Below are positions 25,064-32,880 of a stretch of DNA of 64,000 nt, one piece after another; position 1 is the first letter of the stretch, and each line of letters begins with the position of its first letter. Location of the stretch: assembly GCF_008123425.1 (NCBI RefSeq), contig NZ_VSSS01000051.1, forward strand, positions 186,001 to 250,000, written 5' to 3'. Origin of the DNA: Bradyrhizobium rifense (GTDB taxonomy: Bacteria; Pseudomonadota; Alphaproteobacteria; Rhizobiales; Xanthobacteraceae). Both the position numbers and the translations under genes were made by a program. Below the pieces are notes generated by a model. The model searched no databases. It was not told the origin of the DNA and saw only the letters and a list, made by a program, of their open reading frames with translations.

Positions 25064-26218
25064 TTGCGGATCGCCGTGATTGGCGGGGGGCCCGGTGGGC
25101 TCTATTTCGCCTATCTCTGGAAGAAGCGTCACCCCGAGGATCAAGTCGACCTGTTCGAACAGAACCCGGCCGACGCGACCTGGGGCTTTGGCGTGGTGTT
25201 CTCCGACCAGGCTCTCGAGTTTCTGCGCGCTGACGACCCCGAGACGGTCGATGCGATCGCGCCGCATATGGAGAGCTGGGAGAACATCACGCTGAACCAC
25301 GGTAGCGACAGCGTCGCCATCGACGGCGTCGGCTTCTCCTCGATCGGCCGGCTGGAGCTCCTGCAGTTCCTGCAGCAGCGCGCGCTCGATGCCGGCGTCA
25401 CGGCGCGCTTCGACACCCAGATCCAAACGATCGACCAGCTCAACGGCCACGATCTGATCGTCGCCTCCGACGGCTTGAATTCGCTGGTGCGCCGCGCTTA
25501 CGAGGGCGATTTCGGCACCTCGCTGTCCTACTCCTCCAACAAATTCGTCTGGTACGGTACCTCAAAACACTTCGAGACGCTGTCGCAGACGTTCGTGAAG
25601 ACCGACCGCGGCGCCTTCAACGCTCACCACTATCGCTATTCGCCGACCATGAGCACGTTCCTGGTCGAATGCGACAACGCGACCTGGCAGGCCTATGGCT
25701 TCGCCTACAAGGACGCCGAGCAGTCCAAGGGCGTCTGCGAAGAGGTGTTTGCCGACACGCTCGGCGGCCACTGCCTGGTCTCCAACAAATCGGTCTGGCG
25801 CAATTTTCCCTGGGTCTGGAACGAGCACTGGTCGTTCAAGAACATGGTGCTGATTGGCGATGCGCTGCACTCGGCACATTTCTCGATCGGCTCGGGCACG
25901 CGGCTCGCGATCGAGGATGCGGTCGCGCTGGTGAAGGCGCTGGAATCGGATGCGCATCTGACGACTGCGCTGCATCGCTACCAGGCGGCGCGCAAGCCGG
26001 TGGTGCAAAAGCTCGTCAATGCCGCGCGCACCAGCGCCTTCTGGTACGAGCACTTTGCCCAGCACATGCAGCTCGGCCTGATGGATTTCGCCTATAGCTA
26101 CATCACCCGCTCCGGCCGCATCGACGATGCACGTCTGCGCCACATGTCGCCGACCTTCATGGCGCAATACGAGGCCGCGAAAAACGGCGGAGACGCGGAC
26201 GGCGAGGCTACGGCATGA
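25064..26218 (+). CDS. FAD-dependent aryl-CoA hydroxylase (salicylyl-CoA 5-hydroxylase-like)
   Basis: A 384-residue single-component flavoprotein monooxygenase. The FAD-binding GGGPGG is at residues 7-12, and the second FAD motif reads LIGDALHSAHFSIGSG followed by TRLAIEDAV. It matches the flavin domain of salicylyl-CoA or anthraniloyl-CoA hydroxylases but lacks the C-terminal flavin-reductase-like domain of the roughly 780-residue bifunctional forms. The start is TTG with GGGAGG nine bases upstream. The stop overlaps the CoA-ligase ATG (ATGA). With the ligase upstream in the reaction order, the likely step is ring 5-hydroxylation of an aryl-CoA to gentisyl-CoA. Confidence 0.85.
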   Translation: MRIAVIGGGPGGLYFAYLWKKRHPEDQVDLFEQNPADATWGFGVVFSDQALEFLRADDPETVDAIAPHMESWENITLNHGSDSVAIDGVGFSSIGRLELLQFLQQRALDAGVTARFDTQIQTIDQLNGHDLIVASDGLNSLVRRAYEGDFGTSLSYSSNKFVWYGTSKHFETLSQTFVKTDRGAFNAHHYRYSPTMSTFLVECDNATWQAYGFAYKDAEQSKGVCEEVFADTLGGHCLVSNKSVWRNFPWVWNEHWSFKNMVLIGDALHSAHFSIGSGTRLAIEDAVALVKALESDAHLTTALHRYQAARKPVVQKLVNAARTSAFWYEHFAQHMQLGLMDFAYSYITRSGRIDDARLRHMSPTFMAQYEAAKNGGDADGEATA

Positions 26219-27828
26219 GCAACGAGATACGCGACCAGGTGCCCGCGGACAGCGCGGGCGCCCGCGAGATCGGCTTTGCCGTTCCGGAAACCTACAACGC
26301 CAGCCGCGTGCTGTTCGACAATCTCGCCAAAGGCCGCAGCGACAAGCTCGCGCTGATTGGCCCGGCGGGCACGCGGACCTATGCCGAGCTCTGTGCCGAG
26401 GCTTGCCGCTGGGGCAACGGCTTTGCGTCGCTCGGCCTGCAGCGCGGTGACCGCGTGCTGCTGTTCCTCGACGACACGCCGGCCTATACCGCCGCCTTCT
26501 TCGGCGCGGTGCGCGCCGGCTTCGTGCCGCTGCTGATCAACACGCTGACGCCGCCGGACCTGCTGCAATTCTATCTCGCCGATTCCGGCGCGACCGTTGC
26601 GGTGGCGGATGCCGAATTCTGCGCGCGCTTCAACACCGAGGCCTGCAAGGACACGGAGCTGCGCGCGCTGATCGTCGTCAATGGCGATGTCGGCGATCAC
26701 GCCGCGCCCAAGGCGATGGCTGCCGCGAACTGGCTTTCGCAATTCCCGGCCGAGCTGGCCGAAGCGCCGACGCATCGCGACGAGATGGCGTTCTGGATGT
26801 ACTCCTCCGGCTCGACCGGCCGGCCCAAGGGCATCGTGCATCTCCAGCACGACATGGCCTATAGCGAGGTCGCTTTTGCGCAAAACGTGCTGAAGCTGAC
26901 CCCGGACGACATCTGCTTCTCCGTGCCGAAGATTTTCTTCGCCTATGGCTTTGGCAACTCCGTCACCTTTCCGTTCTCCGCGGGCGCGGCAACTTTGCTT
27001 CTGCCGGGGCAGCCGAAGCCTGCTTCGATCTTCGCCGCGATCGAGCAGTACAAGCCGACGGTCTTCTTCGGTTTGCCGACGCTTTATACCTCGCTGACCA
27101 GGGCCGAGGGCGCGCAACAGACGAACTTCTCGTCGCTGCGCATGGCGCTGTCAGCCGCCGAAGTGCTCTCGGCCGATGTCTTCAACGGCTGGAAAGCGCT
27201 CACGGGCCTGGAGATCGTCGAAGGTCTCGGCTCGACCGAGGTGTTGCACATCTATCTCTCCAACCGCCCCGAGCAGAAGAAGCTCGGCGCGGCGGGCTTG
27301 CGCGTTCCCGGCTACGAGGTCGCACTGCGCGACAAGGAAGGGCGCGACGTCGGCGACCATGAGGAAGGCATTTTGTGGGTGCGCGGCGATTCCAACACGC
27401 CGCTGTACTGGAACCGGTCGGACAAATCCGCCGAGACCATCCGCGAGGGCGGCTGGATCTACACCGGCGACCGCTTTGTTCGCGACAGCGACGGTTTTCA
27501 CTTCTTCCGCGGCCGCGCCGATGATCTCATCAAGATCTCGGGCCAGTGGGTCTACCCGCTCGAGGTCGAGCTGTGCCTCGCCGACCATCCCGAGATTCGC
27601 GAATGCGCCGTGTTCGCGGCCGAACTGCCGGACCGGCGCATGACGCTGAAGGCCGTGGTGGTCATGAACAACCGCGCCACTGACCAGAACGACGCGACGC
27701 GGCGGCTGCAGGATTACGTCAAGGGCAAGCTCTTGCCCTACAAATATCCGCGCGAGGTGATTTTCATCGACGAGCTGCCAAAGACGGGTACCGGGAAGAT
27801 CGATCGGCAAGCGTTGTTGCGGATGTGA
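26215..27828 (+). CDS. benzoate-CoA ligase family protein
   Basis: A 537-residue acyl-adenylate enzyme that makes an aryl-CoA with ATP. The P-loop YSSGSTGRPKG is at residues 196-206; other core motifs are FFAYGFGNS, GLGSTEVLH and YTGDRF, and the catalytic Lys528 lies in the TGTGKID end motif. FFAYGFGN and the overall length match benzoate-CoA ligases rather than fatty acyl-CoA synthetases. It overlaps the monooxygenase gene by four bases. The likely substrate is salicylate, anthranilate or another hydroxylated benzoate; the assignment depends on the neighbours. Confidence 0.9.
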   Translation: MSNEIRDQVPADSAGAREIGFAVPETYNASRVLFDNLAKGRSDKLALIGPAGTRTYAELCAEACRWGNGFASLGLQRGDRVLLFLDDTPAYTAAFFGAVRAGFVPLLINTLTPPDLLQFYLADSGATVAVADAEFCARFNTEACKDTELRALIVVNGDVGDHAAPKAMAAANWLSQFPAELAEAPTHRDEMAFWMYSSGSTGRPKGIVHLQHDMAYSEVAFAQNVLKLTPDDICFSVPKIFFAYGFGNSVTFPFSAGAATLLLPGQPKPASIFAAIEQYKPTVFFGLPTLYTSLTRAEGAQQTNFSSLRMALSAAEVLSADVFNGWKALTGLEIVEGLGSTEVLHIYLSNRPEQKKLGAAGLRVPGYEVALRDKEGRDVGDHEEGILWVRGDSNTPLYWNRSDKSAETIREGGWIYTGDRFVRDSDGFHFFRGRADDLIKISGQWVYPLEVELCLADHPEIRECAVFAAELPDRRMTLKAVVVMNNRATDQNDATRRLQDYVKGKLLPYKYPREVIFIDELPKTGTGKIDRQALLRM

Positions 27829-27840
27829 GGCGACGTACCC

Positions 27841-28353
27841 TCACCCACCCTTCCCCAGATGCTCCAGCGCATCCTCCGCCCGAAGCGGCACCCGCGAGGC
27901 TTCGTTGTTGAGATCGACGAGCTGCGCCATGAGCCCCATCAGCGCCTTGCGTTCGGTGGGCTTGAGCGGCTCCAGCATGCGCGCCTGCGCACGTTCGACA
28001 GCGGGGATGATCTCGCGCAGAATCGCGGCGCCCAGCTTGGTCAGATAGAGCAGCTTGATACGCTTGTCCTCTGGCGCCGGCTTGCGCTCGACAAAATCCT
28101 TGGCCTGAAGACGCTCGATCACGCTACCGAGCGTGGAGCGGTCGAAGGCGATCACTGCCGACAGCCGCGTCGCGTCGATGCCGGGATGGGTGTGGATCGC
28201 GATCAGCGCCGCATATTGCACCGGCGTGAGATCGAACGCCTTGCACTCCTCTATGAAGATCGAGACCGCGATTTGCTGCATGCGCCGGAACAGATAGCCC
28301 GGCGCGGCATAGACCGCGTCTATCGTGATCGGAGGAAGAGGCTTACTCGGCAT
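27841..28353 (-). CDS. MarR-family transcriptional regulator
   Basis: A 170-residue winged-helix repressor. The DNA-binding region spans about residues 47-112 (LTPVQYAALIAIHTHPGID, recognition helix with FDRSTLGSVIERL, wing with PEDKR). MarR proteins often bind phenolic or aryl-CoA ligands. The ATG at 28353 is chosen at the family N-terminus; it lies inside the end of the GST gene (11-base overlap), so the two are coupled. It is convergent with the ligase gene. The two matching dyads in the locus make it the probable regulator of both units and of itself. Confidence 0.88.
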   Translation of the reverse strand: MPSKPLPPITIDAVYAAPGYLFRRMQQIAVSIFIEECKAFDLTPVQYAALIAIHTHPGIDATRLSAVIAFDRSTLGSVIERLQAKDFVERKPAPEDKRIKLLYLTKLGAAILREIIPAVERAQARMLEPLKPTERKALMGLMAQLVDLNNEASRVPLRAEDALEHLGKGG

Positions 28354-28975
28354 CGGGCTGTTTCTCCGGAGCGGCATTGGCGAAGGCGGGCAGCGCCTTG
28401 GCGGCGGCCTCGGCCTTGAGCAGACGGGGATACGCCGCGACATCGACGCCGAAGCGGCGCGCATTGGCGAGCTGCGGCACGAGGCAGAGATCGGCGAGCG
28501 TCGGTGCATCGCCGAAGCAGAACGGCCCCTTCTCATCCCTGATCAGCGTCTCGCAGGCCGACAACCCCTCGCGATTGACCCAGGCGGCCCAATCCTGGAC
28601 CTTCTCTTCGGGCAGCCCAAGCTCGCGCAGCCGCGCCAGCACCTTCAAATTCTGCACCGGGTGGGTGTCGCAGGCAATCGCAAGCGCAAACGCCCGCACC
28701 TTGGCGCGCTGCAGCGTATCCTTCGGCAGCAATGGCGGATTGGGGTGCGTCTCGTCGAGCCATTCGATAATCGCGACCGACTGGGTCAGCACCACGCCCG
28801 CATCATCCTCCAGCGCCGGCACCAGGCCTTGCGGATTGATGGCGAGATAGGCGGGCGCACATTGTTCGCCCTTGCGAAGATGATGCGGCAAATGCTCGGC
28901 ACCGAGGCCCTTGAGATTCAGCGCGATGCGCACGCGGTAGGCGGCGCTGGACCGGAAATAGCCGTGCAGCTTCAT
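28343..28975 (-). CDS. maiA: maleylacetoacetate/maleylpyruvate isomerase (zeta-class GST)
   Basis: A 210-residue glutathione-dependent cis-trans isomerase. The active-site block RSSAAYRVRIALNLKGL lies at residues 8-24, followed by NPQGLVPALE and the glutathione-binding QSVAIIEWLDE near residues 65-75. Zeta-class enzymes convert maleylacetoacetate or maleylpyruvate to the fumaryl isomer. Beside a gentisate dioxygenase gene, maleylpyruvate is the expected substrate. It is the first gene of a unit with marR. Fumarylpyruvate hydrolase, the next step, is not in the window. Confidence 0.88.
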   Translation of the reverse strand: MKLHGYFRSSAAYRVRIALNLKGLGAEHLPHHLRKGEQCAPAYLAINPQGLVPALEDDAGVVLTQSVAIIEWLDETHPNPPLLPKDTLQRAKVRAFALAIACDTHPVQNLKVLARLRELGLPEEKVQDWAAWVNREGLSACETLIRDEKGPFCFGDAPTLADLCLVPQLANARRFGVDVAAYPRLLKAEAAAKALPAFANAAPEKQPDAE

Positions 28976-29038
28976 CGGAACTCTCCCTCTGAATTTTCTC
29001 GTTACTTAGCAAGAGCGGCCGCCATTGACGCTAAAAAG

Positions 29039-29058
29039 ATTGTCAGTATGCTGTCAAT
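29039..29058. promoter_or_regulatory. operator-like dyad, copy 2 (dioxygenase/maiA promoter)
   Basis: ATTGTCAGTATGCTGTCAAT is a 20-bp inverted repeat, 16 of 20 positions symmetric, between the divergent maiA-marR unit and the gentisate dioxygenase gene. It matches the dyad at 25030-25049 at 17 positions. Its position could control both divergent promoters, including autoregulation of marR. Confidence 0.72.
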
Positions 29059-29083
29059 CTAGAAAAACGACGGGAGCCGCGCC

Positions 29084-30124
29084 ATGGAAGCCGTGACCAA
29101 GACGCCGGAACGCGAGGCGTTCTACAAGAAGATCGACGGCGAGAATCTCACCGCGCTGTGGACGGTGATGAGCGATTTGATCACGCCGGAGCCGAAGAGC
29201 GCCTGCCGGCCGCACCTGTGGAAATTCGATGTCATCCGCGACTACATGCGTGAGGCCGGCAAGCTGATCACCGCCAAGGAAGCCGAGCGGCGGGTGCTGG
29301 TGCTGGAGAACCCGGGCCTGCGCGGCCAGTCCAGGATCACGACATCGCTCTATGCCGGCGTGCAGATGGTGGTGCCCGGCGACGTCGCGCCCGCGCACCG
29401 GCACAGCCAGTCGGCGCTGCGCTTCGTGCTCGAGGGCAAGGGCGCGCATACCGCCGTTGACGGCGAGCGCACCGCGATGGAGCCCGGCGACTTCATCATC
29501 ACGCCGTCGATGACATGGCACGATCATTCCAACGAGACCAGCGAGCCGATGTTCTGGCTCGACGGCCTCGATATTCCGCTGGTGCAGTTCTTCGACTGCT
29601 CCTTCGCGGAAGGCTCCAAGGAAGACCAGCAGAAGATCACAAAGCCTGCCGGCGACAGCTTTGCCCGCTACGGTCACAATTTGCTGCCGGTCGATGTGAA
29701 ACGGTCATCGAAGACCTCGCCGATCTTCAGCTATCCCTACGCCTACACCCGCGAGGCGCTGGAGAAGGCCAGGACGAGCCAGGAATGGGACGCCTGCCAC
29801 GGGCTGAAGCTCAAGTTCAGCAACCCCGAGACCGGCGATTTCGCGATGCCGACCATCGGGACCTTCATTCAATTGCTGCCGAAGGGCTTCAAGACCGCAC
29901 GCTACCGCGCGACGGACGCAACGGTGTTCTGTCCGATCGAAGGCAAGGGCCGCAGCCGCATCGGCGATGCGGTTTTCGAGTGGGGCCCGCGCGATCTGTT
30001 CGTGGTGCCGAGCTGGCAATGGGTGACGCACGAGGCGGATGACGACGCGGTGCTGTTCAGCTTCTCGGACCGGCCGGTGCAGCAGAAGCTGGATTTGTTT
30101 CGGGAAGATCGCGGGAACGCGTGA
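29084..30124 (+). CDS. gentisate 1,2-dioxygenase
   Basis: A 346-residue non-haem Fe(II) bicupin that opens the gentisate ring to maleylpyruvate. The iron-binding N-terminal cupin contains AHRHSQ (H105, H107) and the third His region WHDH (H146, H148), with FVLEGKGAHTAVDG between. The length matches the family (about 340-375). The ATG follows GGGAG. It is divergent from maiA-marR with the shared operator in the 108-base gap. It is the ring-cleavage step that ties the ligase and hydroxylase to a gentisate route. Confidence 0.93.
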   Translation: MEAVTKTPEREAFYKKIDGENLTALWTVMSDLITPEPKSACRPHLWKFDVIRDYMREAGKLITAKEAERRVLVLENPGLRGQSRITTSLYAGVQMVVPGDVAPAHRHSQSALRFVLEGKGAHTAVDGERTAMEPGDFIITPSMTWHDHSNETSEPMFWLDGLDIPLVQFFDCSFAEGSKEDQQKITKPAGDSFARYGHNLLPVDVKRSSKTSPIFSYPYAYTREALEKARTSQEWDACHGLKLKFSNPETGDFAMPTIGTFIQLLPKGFKTARYRATDATVFCPIEGKGRSRIGDAVFEWGPRDLFVVPSWQWVTHEADDDAVLFSFSDRPVQQKLDLFREDRGNA

Positions 30125-30145
30125 GGGTCACGCTGTTGGCCACGT

Positions 30146-30231
30146 CGTCATCGCGAGCGAAGCGAAGCAATCCAGAATCTTCCCGCGGAGACAGTCTGGA
30201 TTGCTTCGTCGCTTCGCTCCTCGCAATGACG
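30146..30231. repeat. Rhizobiales intergenic palindrome (TCATTGCGAGC type)
   Basis: Long imperfect inverted repeats at 30146-30175 and 30196-30231 carry the CGTCAT-CGAGCGAAGCGAAG-CAATCCAG pattern and its complement. This is a dispersed intergenic element type of Bradyrhizobium and relatives. It fills the convergent gap between the dioxygenase gene and the next ABC permease gene and may act as a bidirectional terminator. Confidence 0.85.
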
Positions 30232-30238
30232 GGCGCGG

Positions 30239-31060
30239 CTAGCGCCAGTGCAGCAGCTTGATCTCGAGCAGATTAATTACCTTCCCGACCACAAGCCCGA
30301 ACACCGACAGGATCACCACGCCCGCGAGCAGCTGATCGGTCTGCATGAGATTACCGGCCTGGAGCACGAAGGCGCCGATGCCGTATTGGGCGCCGATCAT
30401 CTCCGCGCTGACGACGAGCAGCAGCGCCACTGACGCCGTGATGCGAAAGCCGGCGAGGATGGCGGGCAGCGCGCCCGGCCACACCACCTTGCGCACGATG
30501 GTGGCGAAGGGAACGTTGAAACTTTGCGCCATGCGGATGAGGTTGCGCGGCACCGCATCGACGCCGCTATAGACCGAGATCGCGGTCGAGAAGAACACCC
30601 CAAGCGCAATGGTCGCGATCTTCGGCTCTTCGCCGATGCCGAGCCAGAGGATCAGGAGCGGCAGCAGCGCGATCTTCGGGATCGGAAACAGCGCCGAGAT
30701 GAAGGTGATGCCGACGCTGCGCGCCAGCCGCGACAGGCCGATGGCGAAGCCGACCGCGACGCCAGCCGTGGTCCCCAGCAGCCAGCCGACGCCGATGCGC
30801 AGGATCGACGCCGAGAGGTGCTGCCAGAGCGCGCCCGACATCGCGAGCTGATAGATCGCCCGCACGATGGCCGAAGGAGCCGGCAGGAACAGCGGATTGA
30901 CGAGGCCGGTGCTGCCCGCCACCTGCCAGATGGCGATGACCAGCGCGAGCGCGATCCAGCCGGCGAAGCGGCTGGACGCAGGCACGAAGCCCGCGCCGCG
31001 GAAACGCACGCGCCGCGTCGTATCATCCTTGGTTGATGTGTCCGTCGCGCGATCAAGCAT
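30239..31060 (-). CDS. ABC transporter permease, SsuC type
   Basis: A 273-residue inner-membrane permease with six predicted helices. The ATPase-contact loop includes RMAQSFNVPFATIVRKVVWP. The conserved block GFRITASVALLLVVSAEMIG matches the nitrate/sulfonate/taurine group. It overlaps the ATPase gene by eight bases and is the last gene of a four-gene minus-strand operon. Substrate unknown. Confidence 0.89.
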   Translation of the reverse strand: MLDRATDTSTKDDTTRRVRFRGAGFVPASSRFAGWIALALVIAIWQVAGSTGLVNPLFLPAPSAIVRAIYQLAMSGALWQHLSASILRIGVGWLLGTTAGVAVGFAIGLSRLARSVGITFISALFPIPKIALLPLLILWLGIGEEPKIATIALGVFFSTAISVYSGVDAVPRNLIRMAQSFNVPFATIVRKVVWPGALPAILAGFRITASVALLLVVSAEMIGAQYGIGAFVLQAGNLMQTDQLLAGVVILSVFGLVVGKVINLLEIKLLHWR

Positions 31061-31826
31061 GCTGCACCTCGCGCTCGGCGTCGATCGCCTCGTTGCGGAT
31101 CAGCGACCAGATCTGGTTCTGCAGCGCCAGCAGCTTTTCGCGCGCAGCGATTTCGCCGCGTTCAGCGCGCGTCATCGGCACGGCGACAACCTCGCGGATA
31201 CGGCCCGGCCGCCGCGACAACACCACGATGTGGTCGGCGAGCCGAGCCGCCTCTTCGAGATTGTGCGTGACATAGACCGCACCCATGCCGCCATCGGCGA
31301 GCAGGCGAACGAAATCCTCCATCAGCAGCTCGCGCGTCTGCGAGTCCAATGCCGAGAGCGGCTCGTCCATCAGCAGGATGGCAGGCTTGACCGCAAGCGC
31401 GCGCGAAATGCCGACGCGCTGGCGCATGCCGCCGGAGAGCTGCTTTGGATAGGTCTTGCGAAAATCGGTCAGTCCCGTGCGGCGCAGGGCATCCTCGACC
31501 AGCGCGCGGCGCTGCGCGGCCGAGAGCTGGGTATGGAGCAGCGGGAATTCGACATTCTCCTCGACCGTCGCCCAGGGCAGCAACGCAAAATCCTGGAACA
31601 CGAAGGTCAGCGGATTAAGGCTGTCCGCCGGCGGCGTGCCACGCAGCTCGGGCGCACCCGACGTCGGCTGCAGCAGCCCGCCGAGGATCGACAGCAGCGT
31701 GCTCTTGCCACAGCCGGAGGGCCCCACGATCGCCACCACCTCGCCCGCACTCACCGTGAACGAGATGTCGTCGAGCACGGCGAGATCGCCGAAGCGGTGG
31801 GAGATGTGGTTGGCGATCAGGTCCAT
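31053..31826 (-). CDS. ABC transporter ATP-binding protein, SsuB type
   Basis: A 257-residue nucleotide-binding subunit. Walker A GPSGCGKST is at 35-43, the signature LSGGMRQR near 131-138, Walker B ILLMDEPLSALD near 151-162, and the switch His in VTHNLEEA. It lies 16 bases after the binding-protein gene and overlaps the permease gene. Energises the importer. Confidence 0.91.
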   Translation of the reverse strand: MDLIANHISHRFGDLAVLDDISFTVSAGEVVAIVGPSGCGKSTLLSILGGLLQPTSGAPELRGTPPADSLNPLTFVFQDFALLPWATVEENVEFPLLHTQLSAAQRRALVEDALRRTGLTDFRKTYPKQLSGGMRQRVGISRALAVKPAILLMDEPLSALDSQTRELLMEDFVRLLADGGMGAVYVTHNLEEAARLADHIVVLSRRPGRIREVVAVPMTRAERGEIAAREKLLALQNQIWSLIRNEAIDAEREVQHA

Positions 31827-31842
31827 ATGCTGCGTTCTACTC

Positions 31843-32847
31843 TCAATCCGCCTTCACAAAATCCTTGGCGATGATCGTATTGGCATCAAAGCCCTTGTCG
31901 GCAAAGCCCTGCTCCTGGAGCCATTTGATCTGGTTGTCGACGTTCTTGACGTCGAGCTTGCCGTCCGGATCGATATAGGCGCAATTGCCGACCACCTGCT
32001 CGACCGGCAAATTGGTGTACTTTGCGATGATCTCCAGCAACGGCTTTGTCTTGTCGTTGATCGGCGCAACGCCGTCCTTCATCGAAGCCAGAATGACGTC
32101 GTGATATTCGCGATCGGCTTTTGCGAGTACATCGAGAAATTTCGTCACCAGCACCTTGTTGGTCAGTGTCTTCGGCGAGGCGAACACCGCGCCCAATTGC
32201 CAGGGCGTCTCGTCGCCGACCCAGCCCAGGAATTTTGCGCCGCCTTCGTCCATCAGCTTTCGCGCCGTCGAGATCGGCAGCAGCGCCGCATCGACGGTCT
32301 CGCCCTTCAGCGCGGCGGCTGCGTTCGACAATGACTGCAGCGGCACGATCTTCACTTCAGAGAGCTTGAAGCCGTATTTGTCGGCGAGCAGGCCGAGTGA
32401 ATAATGGAAGGATGATCCGACCTGCGTGACCGCGATGCGCTTGCCCGCGAGATCCTTCGGCGTCTTGAGGCCGCTCACGTAGGCGTTGTTACTGGCGAAA
32501 TAGCCGATCAGGGGATAGCCGGCCTTCTCGCGGCTCATGCCGCCGATCACCTTCAGCACGCCCTTGCCCGCGAGATTATAGAGGCCGGCGGTGAAAGCCG
32601 TGACGCCGAAATCGACATCGCCCGAGGTCGTGGCGACCGCAATCGGCTGCGCCGCGTCGAAAAATTTCAGCTCGACGTCGAGGCCGGCTTCGCGAAAGTA
32701 GCCCTTGTCCTGCGCGATGAAGACCGGCGCCGAGGACGACAGGCGGAGCACGCCGATCTTGGCCTTCAGTGCGTCTTCGGCCCGGGCCGTGCCCATCGCC
32801 ATCATCGCCAAAAGGCCAGCTGCCGCGAGCCGCGCAATCCCGATCAT
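31843..32847 (-). CDS. SsuA/TauA/NrtA-like periplasmic binding protein
   Basis: A 334-residue exported protein with a signal peptide (LAAAGLLAMMAMGTARA/EDALK). The fold is the ABC type-2 binding protein of the aliphatic sulfonate/nitrate/taurine group: IGVLRLSSSAPVFIAQDKG near the mature start, GLDVELKFFDAA, and KRIAVTQVGSSFHYSLG in the hinge region. It starts 33 bases after the FAD oxidoreductase gene. The ligand is not predictable from sequence, but the co-encoded FAD enzyme may oxidise it. Confidence 0.89.
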   Translation of the reverse strand: MIGIARLAAAGLLAMMAMGTARAEDALKAKIGVLRLSSSAPVFIAQDKGYFREAGLDVELKFFDAAQPIAVATTSGDVDFGVTAFTAGLYNLAGKGVLKVIGGMSREKAGYPLIGYFASNNAYVSGLKTPKDLAGKRIAVTQVGSSFHYSLGLLADKYGFKLSEVKIVPLQSLSNAAAALKGETVDAALLPISTARKLMDEGGAKFLGWVGDETPWQLGAVFASPKTLTNKVLVTKFLDVLAKADREYHDVILASMKDGVAPINDKTKPLLEIIAKYTNLPVEQVVGNCAYIDPDGKLDVKNVDNQIKWLQEQGFADKGFDANTIIAKDFVKAD

Positions 32848-32880
32848 CCCGCTTCCTCCAATGGTTCTTCTTGCAGTCCG

